Shown: one piece after another, positions 35,461 to 45,734 of the stretch
Position numbering within the stretch: the stretch's first letter is position 1
Layout: every line of letters begins with the position of its first letter
DNA from: Megaustenia siamemsis
Lineage: Eukaryota; Mollusca; Gastropoda; Stylommatophora; Ariophantidae
Direction of reading: 5' to 3'
DNA: 64,000 nucleotides
Assembly: GCA_032433765.1 (NCBI GenBank)
Contig: JAVIAB010000073.1
Coordinates: 55,913,565 to 55,977,564 of the forward strand
Translations under genes and position numbers: made by a program
The notes under the pieces: generated by a model
Told to the model about the DNA's origin: nothing
Seen by the model: only the letters and a program-made list of their open reading frames with translations
The model's database searches: none

Positions 35461-35761
35461 TCAATAAATATCCCTGAATCTATTGCATTTGACTCATTCT
35501 AAAATTGATTTCTTTAACGACCGTCATTCCTGTTCGTTACATTTCAAGAAACGTAATTTTCTGCTCAAATTAACTTCTGGGTTGTTGTTATTTTAGTCTA
35601 AATATGTCTTACGACAAAACTATTTCAAAGGTAACTAAATTGTTATATTAAAGTTTGGAAAGATATTCTATTTTACACATCAAATGTTATTTAAAATTTA
35701 CGATTTATTCTGATCTAAAATTTGAGTTTGTTATAGAAGAATAGTACAGATTTATGTATCG
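35461..35761. other. AT-rich DNA, nothing recognised
   Basis: No supported feature. Confidence 0.4.
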
Positions 35762-35842
35762 CGTGTACTGAGATTGTCATGATGGGGGCTACAGCTACCG
35801 TTTTCATTGATACCGGGGCCTTCCATAACCATAACTATAACA
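35762..35842 (+). mobile_element. Family B fragment, 3' end with internal deletion
   Basis: Matches the gagactgctatgatggggact region joined directly to the terminal ataccggggccttccataac; about 100 bp between them are missing. The tail is ccataaccataactataac. Confidence 0.75.
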
Positions 35843-36056
35843 TTTATGTGTTAGAAACAAAAAGCATTACCAAGACAACTATAATATCAAATAGAAATAT
35901 GAAAAGACAAAAAAAAAATACATAGATACAAATGGCATATTTACAGCTATACAAAGGTGAGGGACAACACAAAATCAAAACGACGTTGCTATGTTCATGT
36001 GTTTATATATTAATGCGTTTTTGTGTTTTTATACAAATGAATAACTTTGGTTCTTT

Positions 36057-36255
36057 GGTTATGGAAGGCCCCGGTATCATTGCAAACGAATTAAAATCCA
36101 TAATTGCTCAACCGCCCGTGTCAGTGGAATCATCCGAATTACTAACTCATCTCCCAAACAAAGAAAGGTAGCTGCAGTCCCCATCATAGCAGTATCAGCA
36201 CACGCCAAAAGACATAATGCGAAACCGCACAGAAAGTGAACACATCCAACTGTTT
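36057..36255 (-). mobile_element. Family B fragment, 3' third
   Basis: Minus-oriented: tail (ggttatggaaggcc) at left, extending to the cacagaaagtgaacac region. It is inverted relative to the neighbouring pieces at 35762 and 36490. Confidence 0.8.
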
Positions 36256-36489
36256 AAAAAATGAATAACTTAAAAACTAAATAAATGCTGGTCTGCAACG
36301 CCGTTTTGAACTTGTGTTGTCCCTGACCGAGGTAAAGCTGTAGACATACCACTGTTATCTATAAGTAATTGTTTTCATTATTAATGTTAATAGCTTCACA
36401 GCACTGTCGTATTTGCTATGCTTTTACTTCTCAACGAGAAGCAGACATGTATAGCTTTAAGGTTAGGATGAAGATAATTAAAGTATTGG

Positions 36490-36957
36490 TGTCCATTTTC
36501 ATGATTGTGTGTGAGGACCGCCAGTCAATATGGCGGATAGGCAGCACGAACCGTTATGGCTCTCTCTGAAAAGTGTTCCTTGTTGCAGTTTCATCATATT
36601 CCAGGCCTGGCTTGCTGTTGGAGCTAATGAGTTTAGTGTTCTCTGCACACAGTGCGCTGTGTTTTACATCCGGATCGTGTTTCGACATTCCGATTGTTTA
36701 CAATGAATGATGATATCGTATGACGAAGGACAGTTCATCTGCGTTCACTTTCAGTGCTGCTTGGCCTCATCTCTTTTGGCGTGTGGTGTAGCTGCTATGA
36801 CGAGGACTGCAGCTGACTTTCTTTGTTTGGATCCTTCAATGAGATGAATTTTAATTTTGGATGATTCCACTGACACGGATGGTTGGAGAATTATGAATCT
36901 TAATTCCCTTGTAGTTATACCGAGGCCTTCGACCAACCATAACCGTAATCGTGCCGA
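36490..36957 (+). mobile_element. Family B, diverged copy
   Basis: Plus-oriented, from the tatggcggataggcagcacg block to ccaaccataaccgtaatc. More diverged than other copies; the small conserved frame is broken. It ends about 15 bp before the TSD of the family A element. Confidence 0.8.
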
Positions 36958-36986
36958 CTTCTTTAACTTCTATAATAAAAAACGAG

Positions 36987-37353
36987 GTAGCAGAAGCGTC
37001 TGCGACCTGTGGTCTCAATAGCAGGGTCGGCGCACCATCAGCTGACCACGACCCAGCAGTTCTACCACCTCGTGGTCTCCCTTGGTAACAGTCTTCGTCA
37101 AAACAGACTGGCTAACAAAAGCTAGAACCGCTGTGTTCCCTGTAGTGGTGGCTTTTACTGAAAAAGAAGACCCATCATTGCAGTACCTCTTGGATGGACT
37201 AGTAGTTTCCCCAGCATATCCTGGGATAGACGAACTCCAACTTCTCCAGAAAGAGCCGGGAATGTCAAGAAAGCCATTACGACCCGCCACATCTAATGCG
37301 TCAAAGGGTACTCTGACCGTACCAACTCGTGGCATTACGTCAACAACAACAAT
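36987..37353 (+). mobile_element. Family A retroposon, full length, with TSD
   Basis: 367 bp, from gtagcagaagcgtctgcgac to a (caa)n tail. TSD tataataaaaacgag at 36971-36986 (one extra A) and 37354-37368. Its minus strand is open for 118 aa (37015-37371), including GNTAVLAFVSQSVLTKTVTK and a GRGQLMVRRPCY end that also appears in the other two copies. Whether that frame ever coded is unclear. Confidence 0.92.
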
Positions 37354-37368
37354 TATAATAAAAACGAG

Positions 37369-37603
37369 CAATTAGTAACAGCAATTACCTTTATGCATTG
37401 CAGATATTAAGTGTCAATATTTTTCAATGACCAAGGGTACATTATTTAGAAGACGTTATCTGAATCAGGCGAGAGCAGGAAAGAACCAGGAGCAGAAAAG
37501 AGTACAATACGTTCAGTGAGTGCAGAATTGGATCAATCAGTAGACGCCTCGATGGCTCACGGAACAGGGGATACAGAAATTCCCCAGTTGTGGTGAAGCC
37601 AGT
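37369..37603. other. Short unique DNA
   Basis: Nothing recognised between the family A element and the array. Confidence 0.4.
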
Positions 37604-38000
37604 CCGACCTAAAGACTAAATAAAATTACTAAACGTATCACATTAGGCCGCCCTAAAGACTAAATAACATTACTAAACTATCACGCCAGACCGCCCTAAA
37701 GACTAAATAACATTAGCAAACGTATCACGCTAAGCCGCCCTAAAGACTAAACAAAATTACTAAACCTATGACACTAACCCGCTCTAAAGACTAAATAACA
37801 TTACTAAACGTATCACGCTAGGCCGCTCTAAAGACTAAATAACATTACTAAACGTATCACGCTAGGCCGCTCTAAAGACTAAATAACATTACTAAACGTA
37901 TCACGCTAGGCCGCTCTAAAGACTAAATAACATTACTAAACGTATCACGCCAGGCCGCTCTAAAGACTAAATAACATTACTAAACGTATCACGCCAGGCA
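37604..38000. repeat. 44-bp tandem array, nine copies
   Basis: Nine units of 43-44 bp built on taaagactaaataacattac plus taaacgtatcacgctaggcc. Left copies are more diverged; the right five are nearly identical. Confidence 0.96.
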
Positions 38001-38074
38001 GTCCTAATTTCCCAGAAATGAACCTGTGCACCTTTTTCAGAATCTCGATCGATCCCTAATCTTTGTCTTTCTAA

Positions 38075-38180
38075 AAAAAAAAAGAAAAGAAAAGAAGGTA
38101 GACCTATCTGGGAACTGAGCCTTGAACGTTCCTGTTATTAGTGACCGCACTACTAACTCCGCCATGGCGGTCATGGAGAA
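38075..38180 (-). mobile_element. tRNA-like SINE head, possible
   Basis: Minus strand shows an A-box-like tggcggagttagtagtgcgg followed about 30 nt later by a B-box-like gttcaaggctc (38118-38128), and then a purine/T-rich stretch. Probably a tRNA-derived SINE or tRNA pseudogene; no TSD or body confirmed. Confidence 0.4.
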
Positions 38181-38539
38181 AACGAAAGAGATGGAAGTAT
38201 TAACTGACATTATTTGACTTCAATAATGATATTTCTGCACACACGAACAATAATTTCAGAAGTAAAACTCAGGGATAACAAAATGAAGTCAAGAAAACAA
38301 TGTGACAAGCTGTCTAAGAAAACATGTCTGCATAGCTTGATAAATATAGCAATAATAGTGGAGATATTTGTCAATGTCATAGACCAGGAAATGTGGTAGC
38401 GTCACTTCCCCAAACTGCTGCAAATAATGACAAAAAGGTCTGACATGTGTCAGCTCATTACTTTAAAAAAAAATTGGACAAACTAACACTGTGACGGTTT
38501 TTTTTTAAAACCATAGCATCACAAATTGCTACATTGATT

Positions 38540-38541
<2 letters not shown>
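38181..38541. other. No supported gene
   Basis: AT-rich, with A- and T-runs near 38465 and 38500. Confidence 0.4.
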
Positions 38542-38595
<54 letters not shown>

Positions 38596-38690
38596 TCTCT
38601 GTCTGCGATCAAGTCTCAATCAGAGTAGGATTCCAGACTCTCTCATGAAGTCAGCTGTCATTTAAAGTGATTCGATTGCCCCATATAGTT
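38542..38690 (-). mobile_element. Module D, terminal part with long (CT)n
   Basis: A (CT)n tract of nearly 60 bp (38542-38600) is followed by the module D terminus (caatcagagtaggattccag and atgaagtcagctgtc). Homology fades near 38690. This is the longest (CT)n of the three copies. Confidence 0.8.
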
Positions 38691-38724
38691 TCTCTTCCAG
38701 AGAGGTGGGTGTGGACCACGTTGT

Positions 38725-38830
38725 ACCTCATAAGTCTCCATCATGTCCTAATTCTACTTCTAATTCTTATTCCATTTCTTATCTCCCTCCTCGTACCTCT
38801 CCTTTCCTCCTTCACCTCAATATTTTTTTT
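38725..38830. repeat. Direct repeat, copy 1 (sister at 39751)
   Basis: About 100 bp from acctcataagtctccatcat to cctttcctccttcacctcaa, repeated at 39751-39860 at about 90% identity by eye. Confidence 0.8.
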
Positions 38831-39512
38831 TTATTATTGTTTGATTGATAATAATGATGAAGGTATTTGGTAGCACTTTATTTTTTCGTATAATATTACA
38901 TGCATTTCATTTATTTCAATTTGGTGCAGATGTCAGTGTATGTACTTTAAAGACGTTTTCTCTATCAATGACAACGTGTCATAATTCTTGCTTTGGCTTA
39001 AAACAAAATATAAATATATAAAAATCATGCTCCTAAATTCATCCTATCGATATCTCTCTACTTCAGTTTTCACATTCTTATCCTCTTCTTCAAGTCGTTA
39101 TCTATCACGTCTCCTCCTTACTCCGCTTCAAATTTTATGCTCTCCCTTTCACCTCCTCCTTTTTTTCGTTTCCTGCTTCTAGCTCTCCATCTTGTCTTTA
39201 TTCGTCTTCGTCCTTCTGTTTTCCTAAAACTAAAGCTTCTCCTTCTCTCATCTTCATTTCATTCTTTTTTTCCGTCATTTCACTTCGCTTCATTTTCTTT
39301 CTCTAATCCTTATTTCTTTGCTTCTTACTATTGTAGTTTCTCCTTCCCTTTCTACTTCCACCATCTCCACTCCCCTCATTTTATTTCTTCACCGTATTCC
39401 CATTTATTTCTTGCATTTCTAATCCTCTTCATTCCCATTCTACTTAATCTCCTAAATTTTAACTTTGTCCAATATGTTTATTCTCTTAACTTTCATTTAT
39501 CTCCTCATTCTC
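38831..39512. other. Pyrimidine-rich DNA
   Basis: From about 39030 onward the plus strand is strongly C/T-rich (tcct, ttct runs), which keeps long Leu/Ser/Phe/Pro frames open (e.g. 39137-39925, 262 aa). The composition, not selection, explains the frames. Confidence 0.6.
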
Positions 39513-39746
39513 CTTGTCCTTCTTCTAACTGTCCATTATTTTTTCATTCTACTCCTTCTCATAACTTCCCATTCTCTCCTCATTCAACTTCTCCTTCTCA
39601 TAACTTCCCATTCTCTCCTCATTCAACTTCTCCTTCTCATAACTTCCCATTCTCTCCTCATTCAACTTCTCCTTCTCATAACTTCCCATTCTCTCCTCAT
39701 TCAGCGTCTCCTCCTCTTAACTTCCTATTCTCTCCTCATTCTATTT
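39513..39746. repeat. 39-bp pyrimidine-rich tandem array
   Basis: Five units with a 39-bp period (starts near 39552, 39591, 39630, 39669, 39708) containing ctccttctcataacttccca. Earlier degenerate units reach back to about 39513. Period is a multiple of three, so two frames stay open. Confidence 0.92.
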
Positions 39747-39750
39747 CTGG

Positions 39751-39860
39751 ACCTCATAAGTCTCCATCATGTCCTAATTCTACTTCTAATTTTTATCCCA
39801 ATTTTTATTCCAATACTTATCTCCCTTCTCGAACCTCTCCTTTCCTCCTTCACCTCAATA
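39751..39860. repeat. Direct repeat, copy 2 (sister at 38725)
   Basis: See 38725-38830. This copy carries an extra ~14 bp (tttttatcccaa region), a local duplication. Confidence 0.8.
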
Positions 39861-39903
39861 TTATATTTATTATCCTACTCGCTTCTCCTTTCACTTATTA
39901 TCA

Positions 39904-39920
39904 CCCCCCCCCCCCCCCCC
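39904..39920. repeat. Poly(C) run
   Basis: An uninterrupted C homopolymer of about 16-17 bases, ending the pyrimidine-rich zone. Homopolymer length may be inaccurate in an assembly. Confidence 0.9.
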
Positions 39921-40560
39921 ACTGATAGCTGGACACATGATTTCAATCAGACATTGAAGAACCTGGAACGATCACTTAATCTCGCCAAGGACCTGTCAAC
40001 TATCCCTTCTGTGCTCCAATGAAATAGTTAACGCTTAATTAGAACATCTCCCTCACAAAAACAATCTCTCATGTACTGAATAACAAACTAATGAATTGCT
40101 TCCAAGACTTTCATGTAAGAATACGTTTTGTAGTGTTCAATGAAATAAGTAATTATTTTTTTCGGTTTTTAATCTGAACAAAGTACCAACAACAAAATAT
40201 AGTTTTTATAGCAACAATGATCTAAGGAGAAAGATTATAAAGAAGAATAGCTGAATAGTGTAGAAATAAAAAAGAATATAGTTCGTCATCATTATCAAGT
40301 GCCGCGCCCACATAAATATGCGGTAACGTTCTCCGCTTTTTGTTACCTGATTTCTATTTTTTCTGCCATTGATCTATTCTCATGCCAAATTGTAATCTCT
40401 CTGGCATTTATGATGCGCCTTTCTTGGTCTCTCTTCTCTTATATTATTCCCGTCGATAATTTTTCTTCCATTCTTCTCGTACATGATGAAAGGAGTAAGC
40501 AACAAAAGAAAAACATGTAACTGTAGAATAAGAGAACACAGATTATCAAATACAAAATTA
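39921..40560. other. No supported gene; a possible decayed LINE tail
   Basis: At 40286-40450 the sequence tcatcattatcaagtgccgc followed by cctgatttct and ttctgccattgat resembles the 3' end of the LINE family at 8.64 kb, but too weakly to assert. Confidence 0.35.
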
Positions 40561-40599
40561 GAGAGAAAGTCCTGGGAGATCTAGTAATAATGAAAAAGA

Positions 40600-41040
40600 T
40601 CGATTGCGAAGGAGGTTAAGGCAAACGGAGAGGCAAGATACAGAGCACATAATGACAAGGTGACAAGTTAATTCGCGTTTTGATTCACTCATGTTTCTCT
40701 CAGTTCGAAGATATAAGGTAAAAGTCATAGTTACCAACCACCACTGACTATTTACTGCTAGTTCTTGTCGGTCTTGGTTATTTCTGAGTTCCATCACTTG
40801 CCTATTAATTGCTCTGCCAAGTGTTTCTTTAGATCTTCTTTGTCTTCCTTTACCAGATGGTTTCCATTTGAATGCTTGATGGAAGGCTTTCTTCATTCAT
40901 ACTGAGTACATGACCGATGTATTTCCAACATCTTCGTCTTATAAAGCTCGATATGTATCCGTGTTTAATTTCATCTCTGATCTTATCGTTTGAAATGTTT
41001 TCTCCCCACTTTATATTTTGATTGGAGCTAGTAGTTGGTT
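40600..41040 (-). mobile_element. LINE C-terminus
   Basis: Minus-strand translation of 41035-40890 reads NIKWGENISNDKIRDEIKHG and RRCWKYIGHVLSMNE. It continues into frame 40558-40896 with AFKWKPSGKGRQRRSKETLG and ELRNNQDRQELAVNSQWWLV, a typical LINE terminus ending just after a Trp-Trp. One frameshift joins the two parts. Its upstream end meets the Penelope-like fragment at about 41045. Confidence 0.85.
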
Positions 41041-41044
41041 GTAA

Positions 41045-41248
41045 CGCACACTCCTACAACGTTTAGTCACAGCTTTACAAAATAGGAACACAACAAAATA
41101 CTGACGTTTCGTCCTACAAGCGGCCATCTTCAGAACAAGAGAACAACAACAAACAATGAAATTCAGATAATTCTGCTACATCTAGGATGATCGGGACATG
41201 TAAGTCAAGGAGAAGTAAACAGAGGGATAAAAGATGAACTGATGAAAC

Positions 41249-41283
<35 letters not shown>

Positions 41284-42005
41284 TAGTATTACATGTTGGA
41301 GGATAGATAATCTGTGGAAATATGAAAGTTATAATGTATATTAAATGAAAGTGACACTTACTGGCGAAATCCGACCGCTCACAGCGAGAGTGACTGTCAA
41401 ATGCAAGTGGAAGAGATTGTTGGGCAATCAGTCACGTGATTGGACCGGAGATTAGACGGGATACCAGGATAGTGGAAAGTGTGAAGTGGTGAAGCAGTCA
41501 AGAGTGAAACAGGTAATGATTATAGATATATGAGAGGTGTGAAAGCTAGCCGACCAAACATGCCTTGGACAACCTAGTGATAAGTGAGGGGTAATGGAGG
41601 ATAATCAAGATAAGTGATACATACCGAGAAAATAGCCTGTGGGGATCACTTCAGATGGTAAGACACCAAAATAAGAACAGGGGAGGGGAAAAGGGAGAGG
41701 AGAGACGGGTGTGGGTGGGTGGGTGGGGAGGATAAAAGAGTTCCCCGTGAGAGAGCGATACATTGATGCCACGAGGGGTGAGCAAACCCACACGAGCGAT
41801 CAGACGATTCTCTAAAGTGAATCGGCTGCAGCTGTCAGATGAACATGACGCAAGGTCAGTCACTAGACACCCGCCTTACCCTGATGGCTACGAGAGTTGA
41901 AGCGGGATGCTGTTGGGGCTCCTGCCTCTCGAGTGATTTCATACAAATGTTCCCAGCATCGATACAACGTTTGGTAATATAGTCATCACTACACCAAGAC
42001 TGCCC
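41045..42005 (-). mobile_element. Penelope-like element, C-terminus and 3' non-coding region
   Basis: The minus strand from about 41998 to the stop at 41856-41858 reads CSDDYITKRCIDAGNICMKS, then a RQEPQQHPASTLVAIRVRRV stretch and VSSD before the stop. I recognise this from memory as the conserved C-terminal end of invertebrate Penelope-like reverse transcriptases; the memory is not checked. About 800 bp of 3' region follow. It contains a (CT)n tract, seen as (GA)n on the plus strand at 41252-41283, and near its end a gaagatggccgcttgtagga plus cgaaacgtcag block on the minus strand, typical of the Penelope terminal repeat. The RT and GIY-YIG domains are missing: 5' truncation. Confidence 0.65.
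41104..41135 (-). ncRNA. Hammerhead-ribozyme-like core, degenerate
   Basis: Minus strand carries CUGAAGA (41127-41133), fitting the CUGANGA core, and GAAAC (41106-41110), separated by a stem II region UGGCC...AGGAC that no longer pairs well. Penelope-like elements are known to carry hammerhead motifs at this place. I see only a remnant and would not claim activity. Confidence 0.35.
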
Positions 42006-42907
42006 GTTTTTTTTCAAAAGAATCCGTGGGTAAATAATTATGTAGGGGTATAGATACGACTTTTTAGTCCTGAGTCGAAAAGCATTTCATTACTACATAC
42101 ATAGGATATCTTGCCATTTAGTGGGGCAAACTATAAGAGCTCCTGTCTTGTGGCTATACAAACACATGAGATAAACAGCGAAAGTTTACGTCAGTACCAA
42201 TCTGTAAATCATAGTCCCTCTGGCAGGTTATTCATTATCATTAATGCCGCTCTAGTCTGACGACATAAGCAACAAACATGCAACGAAAACAGACTTAAGG
42301 TTCAAAGCATGTCAGACATGGATGATTTTGTAAAAAAAAAATATTGATGTTCCAGAATTCACTAAACAAGGAAAAAGAGCAATCTTTAAAACAATATTCA
42401 TTACAAAAGTATGTGATCAGTGACCATATGCGCTATATACTAGAACAATCAATAAGAAATGACATTTTTTTATACGAATGCTAGGAGTCAGCTCAAGGGA
42501 CAAAATTCAAAGTGAAATCTAAGAAAACAGTTAAGAATCACTCTTGAAGGTATACATGAACAAAAAATTAAACTATTTTACTACGTGACAATATAGTGAC
42601 AACTAAACCACATTCACACAAACGCCACAAAAAACAAGAGATGAAAAGGTCGTCCAAATTAACATATTGATAGATTGAAGATTAGAAACATTGGGAAACG
42701 TGACAAAATAAGAGGTAAACCATACAACAAAACACCGCAACTTGTCTAAAGAGAGCCTCAGTAGGCAAGTGATGAAGGAAAGTAGAAGACGGAAAAGTTT
42801 GTTTAGCTCATATAACTCAGAGCTTGTGACAAGATGCATCGACTTGATCACTGTTTTAGAATTACAGGTTGCTTGGTGTATCAAACCTCCTGACTTCCTG
42901 ATCAGAT
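42006..42907. other. No supported gene
   Basis: AT-rich. A minus-strand 126-aa frame (42603-42983) runs into the family B copy and has no recognised domain. Confidence 0.4.
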
Positions 42908-43356
42908 GGTTATTGTTATAGTTATGGAAGGTTTTCAGTATCACTGCAAATGAATTAAAATCTATAACTGCGTAATTGCCCATGCTAGTGAAATCATCCG
43001 AATTACTAACTCATCTACCAAACAAAGAAAGTTAGCTGTAGTCCCCATCATGCTAAGTTTCAGCACACACCAAAAGACATAAGGCGAAACCGCACAGAAA
43101 GTGAACACAGCCAACTAACTGTTCCTTGTCATACGATATCATCATTCATTGTAAACAATTGAAATATCGAAACACGATGATTTACCGAACTTCCCGTCCT
43201 CCTGAAAATGATGATCGTCATATTTTTTTTTTGGATGTATAGCGCGTGATGATGTTATGACATCTTTTTTTACTCAAATTCCGAATTATAAAACACAGTT
43301 AGTCGTCAGATTATCTCCATCACACATCAAACAACAGACCGTAAAATCTTCCCGCA
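42908..43356 (-). mobile_element. Family B copy, central part deleted
   Basis: Minus-oriented, tail (gttattgttatagttatgg) at left and 5' part ending in caacagaccgtaaaatctt at right. The block with the acttggaatatgaggaaact sequence is missing between 43165 and 43185, about 140 bp shorter than at 46962. Flanks show no clear TSD. Confidence 0.85.
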
Positions 43357-43411
43357 ATGTGAATTTGTAAAATTATAAACCACATATTGAAACTATAAAA
43401 TCACATGTCTA

Positions 43412-43640
43412 CCCCGAGGCGAAGGAGCACCTCACAGCACCAAAACTGAAAGTTGCCAGCGACCCACAGTTGGTGGTTTGCACCAGGATCGGTGAACCAG
43501 AACCATCCAGACCCTGCTCCACCTCTCCGTGGTGCCTCTTTTAACAGACTAACCTGTCTTGTCTGGCCAAGCGAGTAGGGATCAAAGAGGGAAGACAACC
43601 TGGTTCTCAAAAATATCGCGCTGAAGTCGCGCTGATCAGA
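43412..43640 (+). mobile_element. Family C partial copy
   Basis: Matches the first ~230 bp of family C (gttgccagcgacccacagtt, gtgaaccagaaccatccaga, gaagacaacctggttctcaa). Its 3' part is replaced by the SINE-like sequence that starts at about 43641. Confidence 0.8.
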
Positions 43641-43920
43641 TGGGTTCAGATTCAATTCTCAGAAATGTCGGATTTTTCTTGGAAACCGACAAAGGTCCGG
43701 GGTTCACTCAGCCTCCAATAATGCGGATCAGATACTTTACTTGGACATAAAGGCGGATTATCTAGAGCCGTTGGAGGCACGTTGTGGAGTTGTAGCCACC
43801 ACTTTGCCCACAAATGTGCCGCGATCTACAAAATATATGGTCCCTAATATAAAGTTTTCACCTACGCCTAGCAAGGCGTGGACGAAACCTTTAATTACTT
43901 ACTTTTACGTGGATATGAAA
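43641..43920 (+). mobile_element. Diverged SINE related to family T
   Basis: Contains gattcaattctc where the B box would be, then the ggttcactcagcctccaata and tatggtccctaatataaagt blocks that parallel the family T body, and ends in acctttaattacttactttt. An old relative or subfamily; the head is fused to family C. Confidence 0.6.
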
Positions 43921-44258
43921 ACATTTCTCTCCATGCATGTGCCATGAAATGGAATAACACTATGTTTTACCTCATATACCTGATCAAGACTCTCGCTCGG
44001 CAGCAACATCCATCATTTCTCTAGTCAGAACGGGCGCCGTTAATCAATACTACAAAACTATTTGGAAATAATCAATCTATTCGTCTCACTACCCCAGTCT
44101 GCTGTCCATTTTTCTAACACAAGAGCAGTCCACTGAGCTACACTTCAGGGCGGTGACTGGATTATGTCCAAAATGATTAGGATTGTCTAGGTGTTAAAGC
44201 GATAACAGCGGTCAGTGAGCAATCTATGATGATGTTAATGGAGGTAATGACGCCTTCA
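43921..44258. other. No supported gene
   Basis: A minus-strand tagctcagtggactgc at about 44127-44142 looks like a tRNA A box, but no B box follows at the right distance. Confidence 0.4.
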
Positions 44259-44890
44259 GACTTGTGGGCACTTAGAAAATAAAACGGTTATGTGTAACAT
44301 GAATGAAACATGAAGACTTGTGGACACTTAGAGAAATAAAACGGTTATGTGTAACATGAATGAAACATTGAAACATTAAGACTTGTGGACACATAGAGAA
44401 ATAAAACGGTTATGTGTAACATGAATGAAACATTGAAACATTAAGACTTGTGGACACATAGAGAAATAAAACGGTTATGTGTAACATAAATGAAACATTA
44501 AGGCTTGTGGACACATAGAGAAATAAAACGGTTATGTGTAACATGAATGAAACATTGAAACATTAAGACTTGTGGACACATAGAGAAATAAAACGGTTAT
44601 GTGTAACATGAATGAAACATTGAAACATTAAGACTTGTGGACACAGAGAAATAAAACGGTTATGTGTAACATACATGAAACATTGAAACATTAAGACTTG
44701 TGGACTCATAGAGAAATAAAACGGTTATGTGTAACATACATGAAACATTGAAACATTAAGACTTGTGGACACTTAGAGAAATAAAAAGTTTATAGATAAC
44801 ATGAATGAAACATTGAAACATTAAGACTTGTGGACACATAGAGACATAAAAAGGTTATGTGTAACATAAATGAAACATTGCAGGCATGGA
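44259..44890. repeat. 65-bp tandem array, about ten copies
   Basis: Units of mostly 64-65 bp built on gacttgtggacacatagaga, aataaaacggttatgtgtaa and catgaatgaaacattgaaac. One unit is shorter, about 57 bp, by loss of one acattgaa copy, showing an internal 8-bp duplication. Confidence 0.96.
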
Positions 44891-45045
44891 AACTTTCACC
44901 AACAGCAACGGATAATATAGAACATAGGAATAATGATAAAAATGTTCGTTAAAAGCTTCTATATTCGCAACTTATCCTGTAATTAATGAGGACGTAACAA
45001 ATGGTTAACAGTAACAACTTTCATTTCCAGGTGAAGCACGAGATA
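44891..45045. other. Short spacer between arrays
   Basis: Nothing recognised. Confidence 0.4.
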
Positions 45046-45290
45046 CTTAAGTTTATAGTAAAACAGAATGTTCTTCTCGCTCAATGTGAGTCTCTAGATA
45101 CTTAAGTTTATAGTAAAACAGAATGTTCTTCTCGCTCAATGTGAGTCTCTAGATACTTAAGTTATTGTGAAACAGAATGTTCTTCTCGCTCAATGTGAGT
45201 CTCTAGATACTTAAGTTATTGTGAAACAGAATGTTCTTCTCGCTCAATGTGAGTCTCTAGATACTTAAGTTATTGTGAAACAGAATGTTT
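45046..45290. repeat. ~54-bp tandem array, 4.6 copies
   Basis: Units built on gatacttaagttattgtgaa and tcttctcgctcaatgtgagt. The first two units have the longer gtttatagtaaaac form, the later ones gttattgtgaaac. Confidence 0.96.
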
Positions 45291-45324
45291 CCAACAATAT
45301 TTTGGTTTTCATCTTTCTCTTCCC

Positions 45325-45700
45325 CTTTGGATTAAAAAAATGGCCTGTCGTGTAATAATCTTAGTTGTCCCCTGTAGTATGTATTCTATCCAGAGTTATA
45401 GTCTTTGTCTTATCTCTTTGTCCACTTGTCTTTAACCGGTACTTTCCAATTATTCTATATAAGTGATTTTGTCCTGCCCTTTCCATCATTTTATTCTGAG
45501 CAAACATCCATTAATGAAGGTCTGTATCTTCGTGACAGATATTTTTGTTGTTCTCTCCACGTTTCACAGCCAGATAATAGAACTGATTTAACATTGCAAC
45601 GGAAGATTTTTATGATTGTTGCTTTAACCTAATTTCTTTTTATTTCCCTGTTTCATAGTGCAATGATTGCTCTCTTGTAGACATTTATGGTGAACAAGAA
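45325..45700 (-). mobile_element. LINE C-terminal fragment
   Basis: Minus-strand translation of 45630-45500 reads VKATIIKIFRCNVKSVLLSG followed by CETWREQQKYLSRRYRPSLM and DVCSE, the conserved 'VLLYG.ETW' block of LINE ORF2. Stops and frameshifts follow to about 45325. RT core absent. Confidence 0.75.
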
Positions 45701-45734
45701 AGTTCTTAACGCTCCGGGAAGACTACATAGGGCT

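Noticed and set aside
39137..40022. Open frames of 262 and 185 aa rich in Leu, Ser, Phe and Pro
   Set aside because: Pyrimidine-rich composition and the 39-bp repeat lower stop-codon frequency; no domain visible.
44115..44160. tRNA gene on the minus strand
   Set aside because: An A-box-like tagctcagtggactgc is present, but no B box and no cloverleaf follow.
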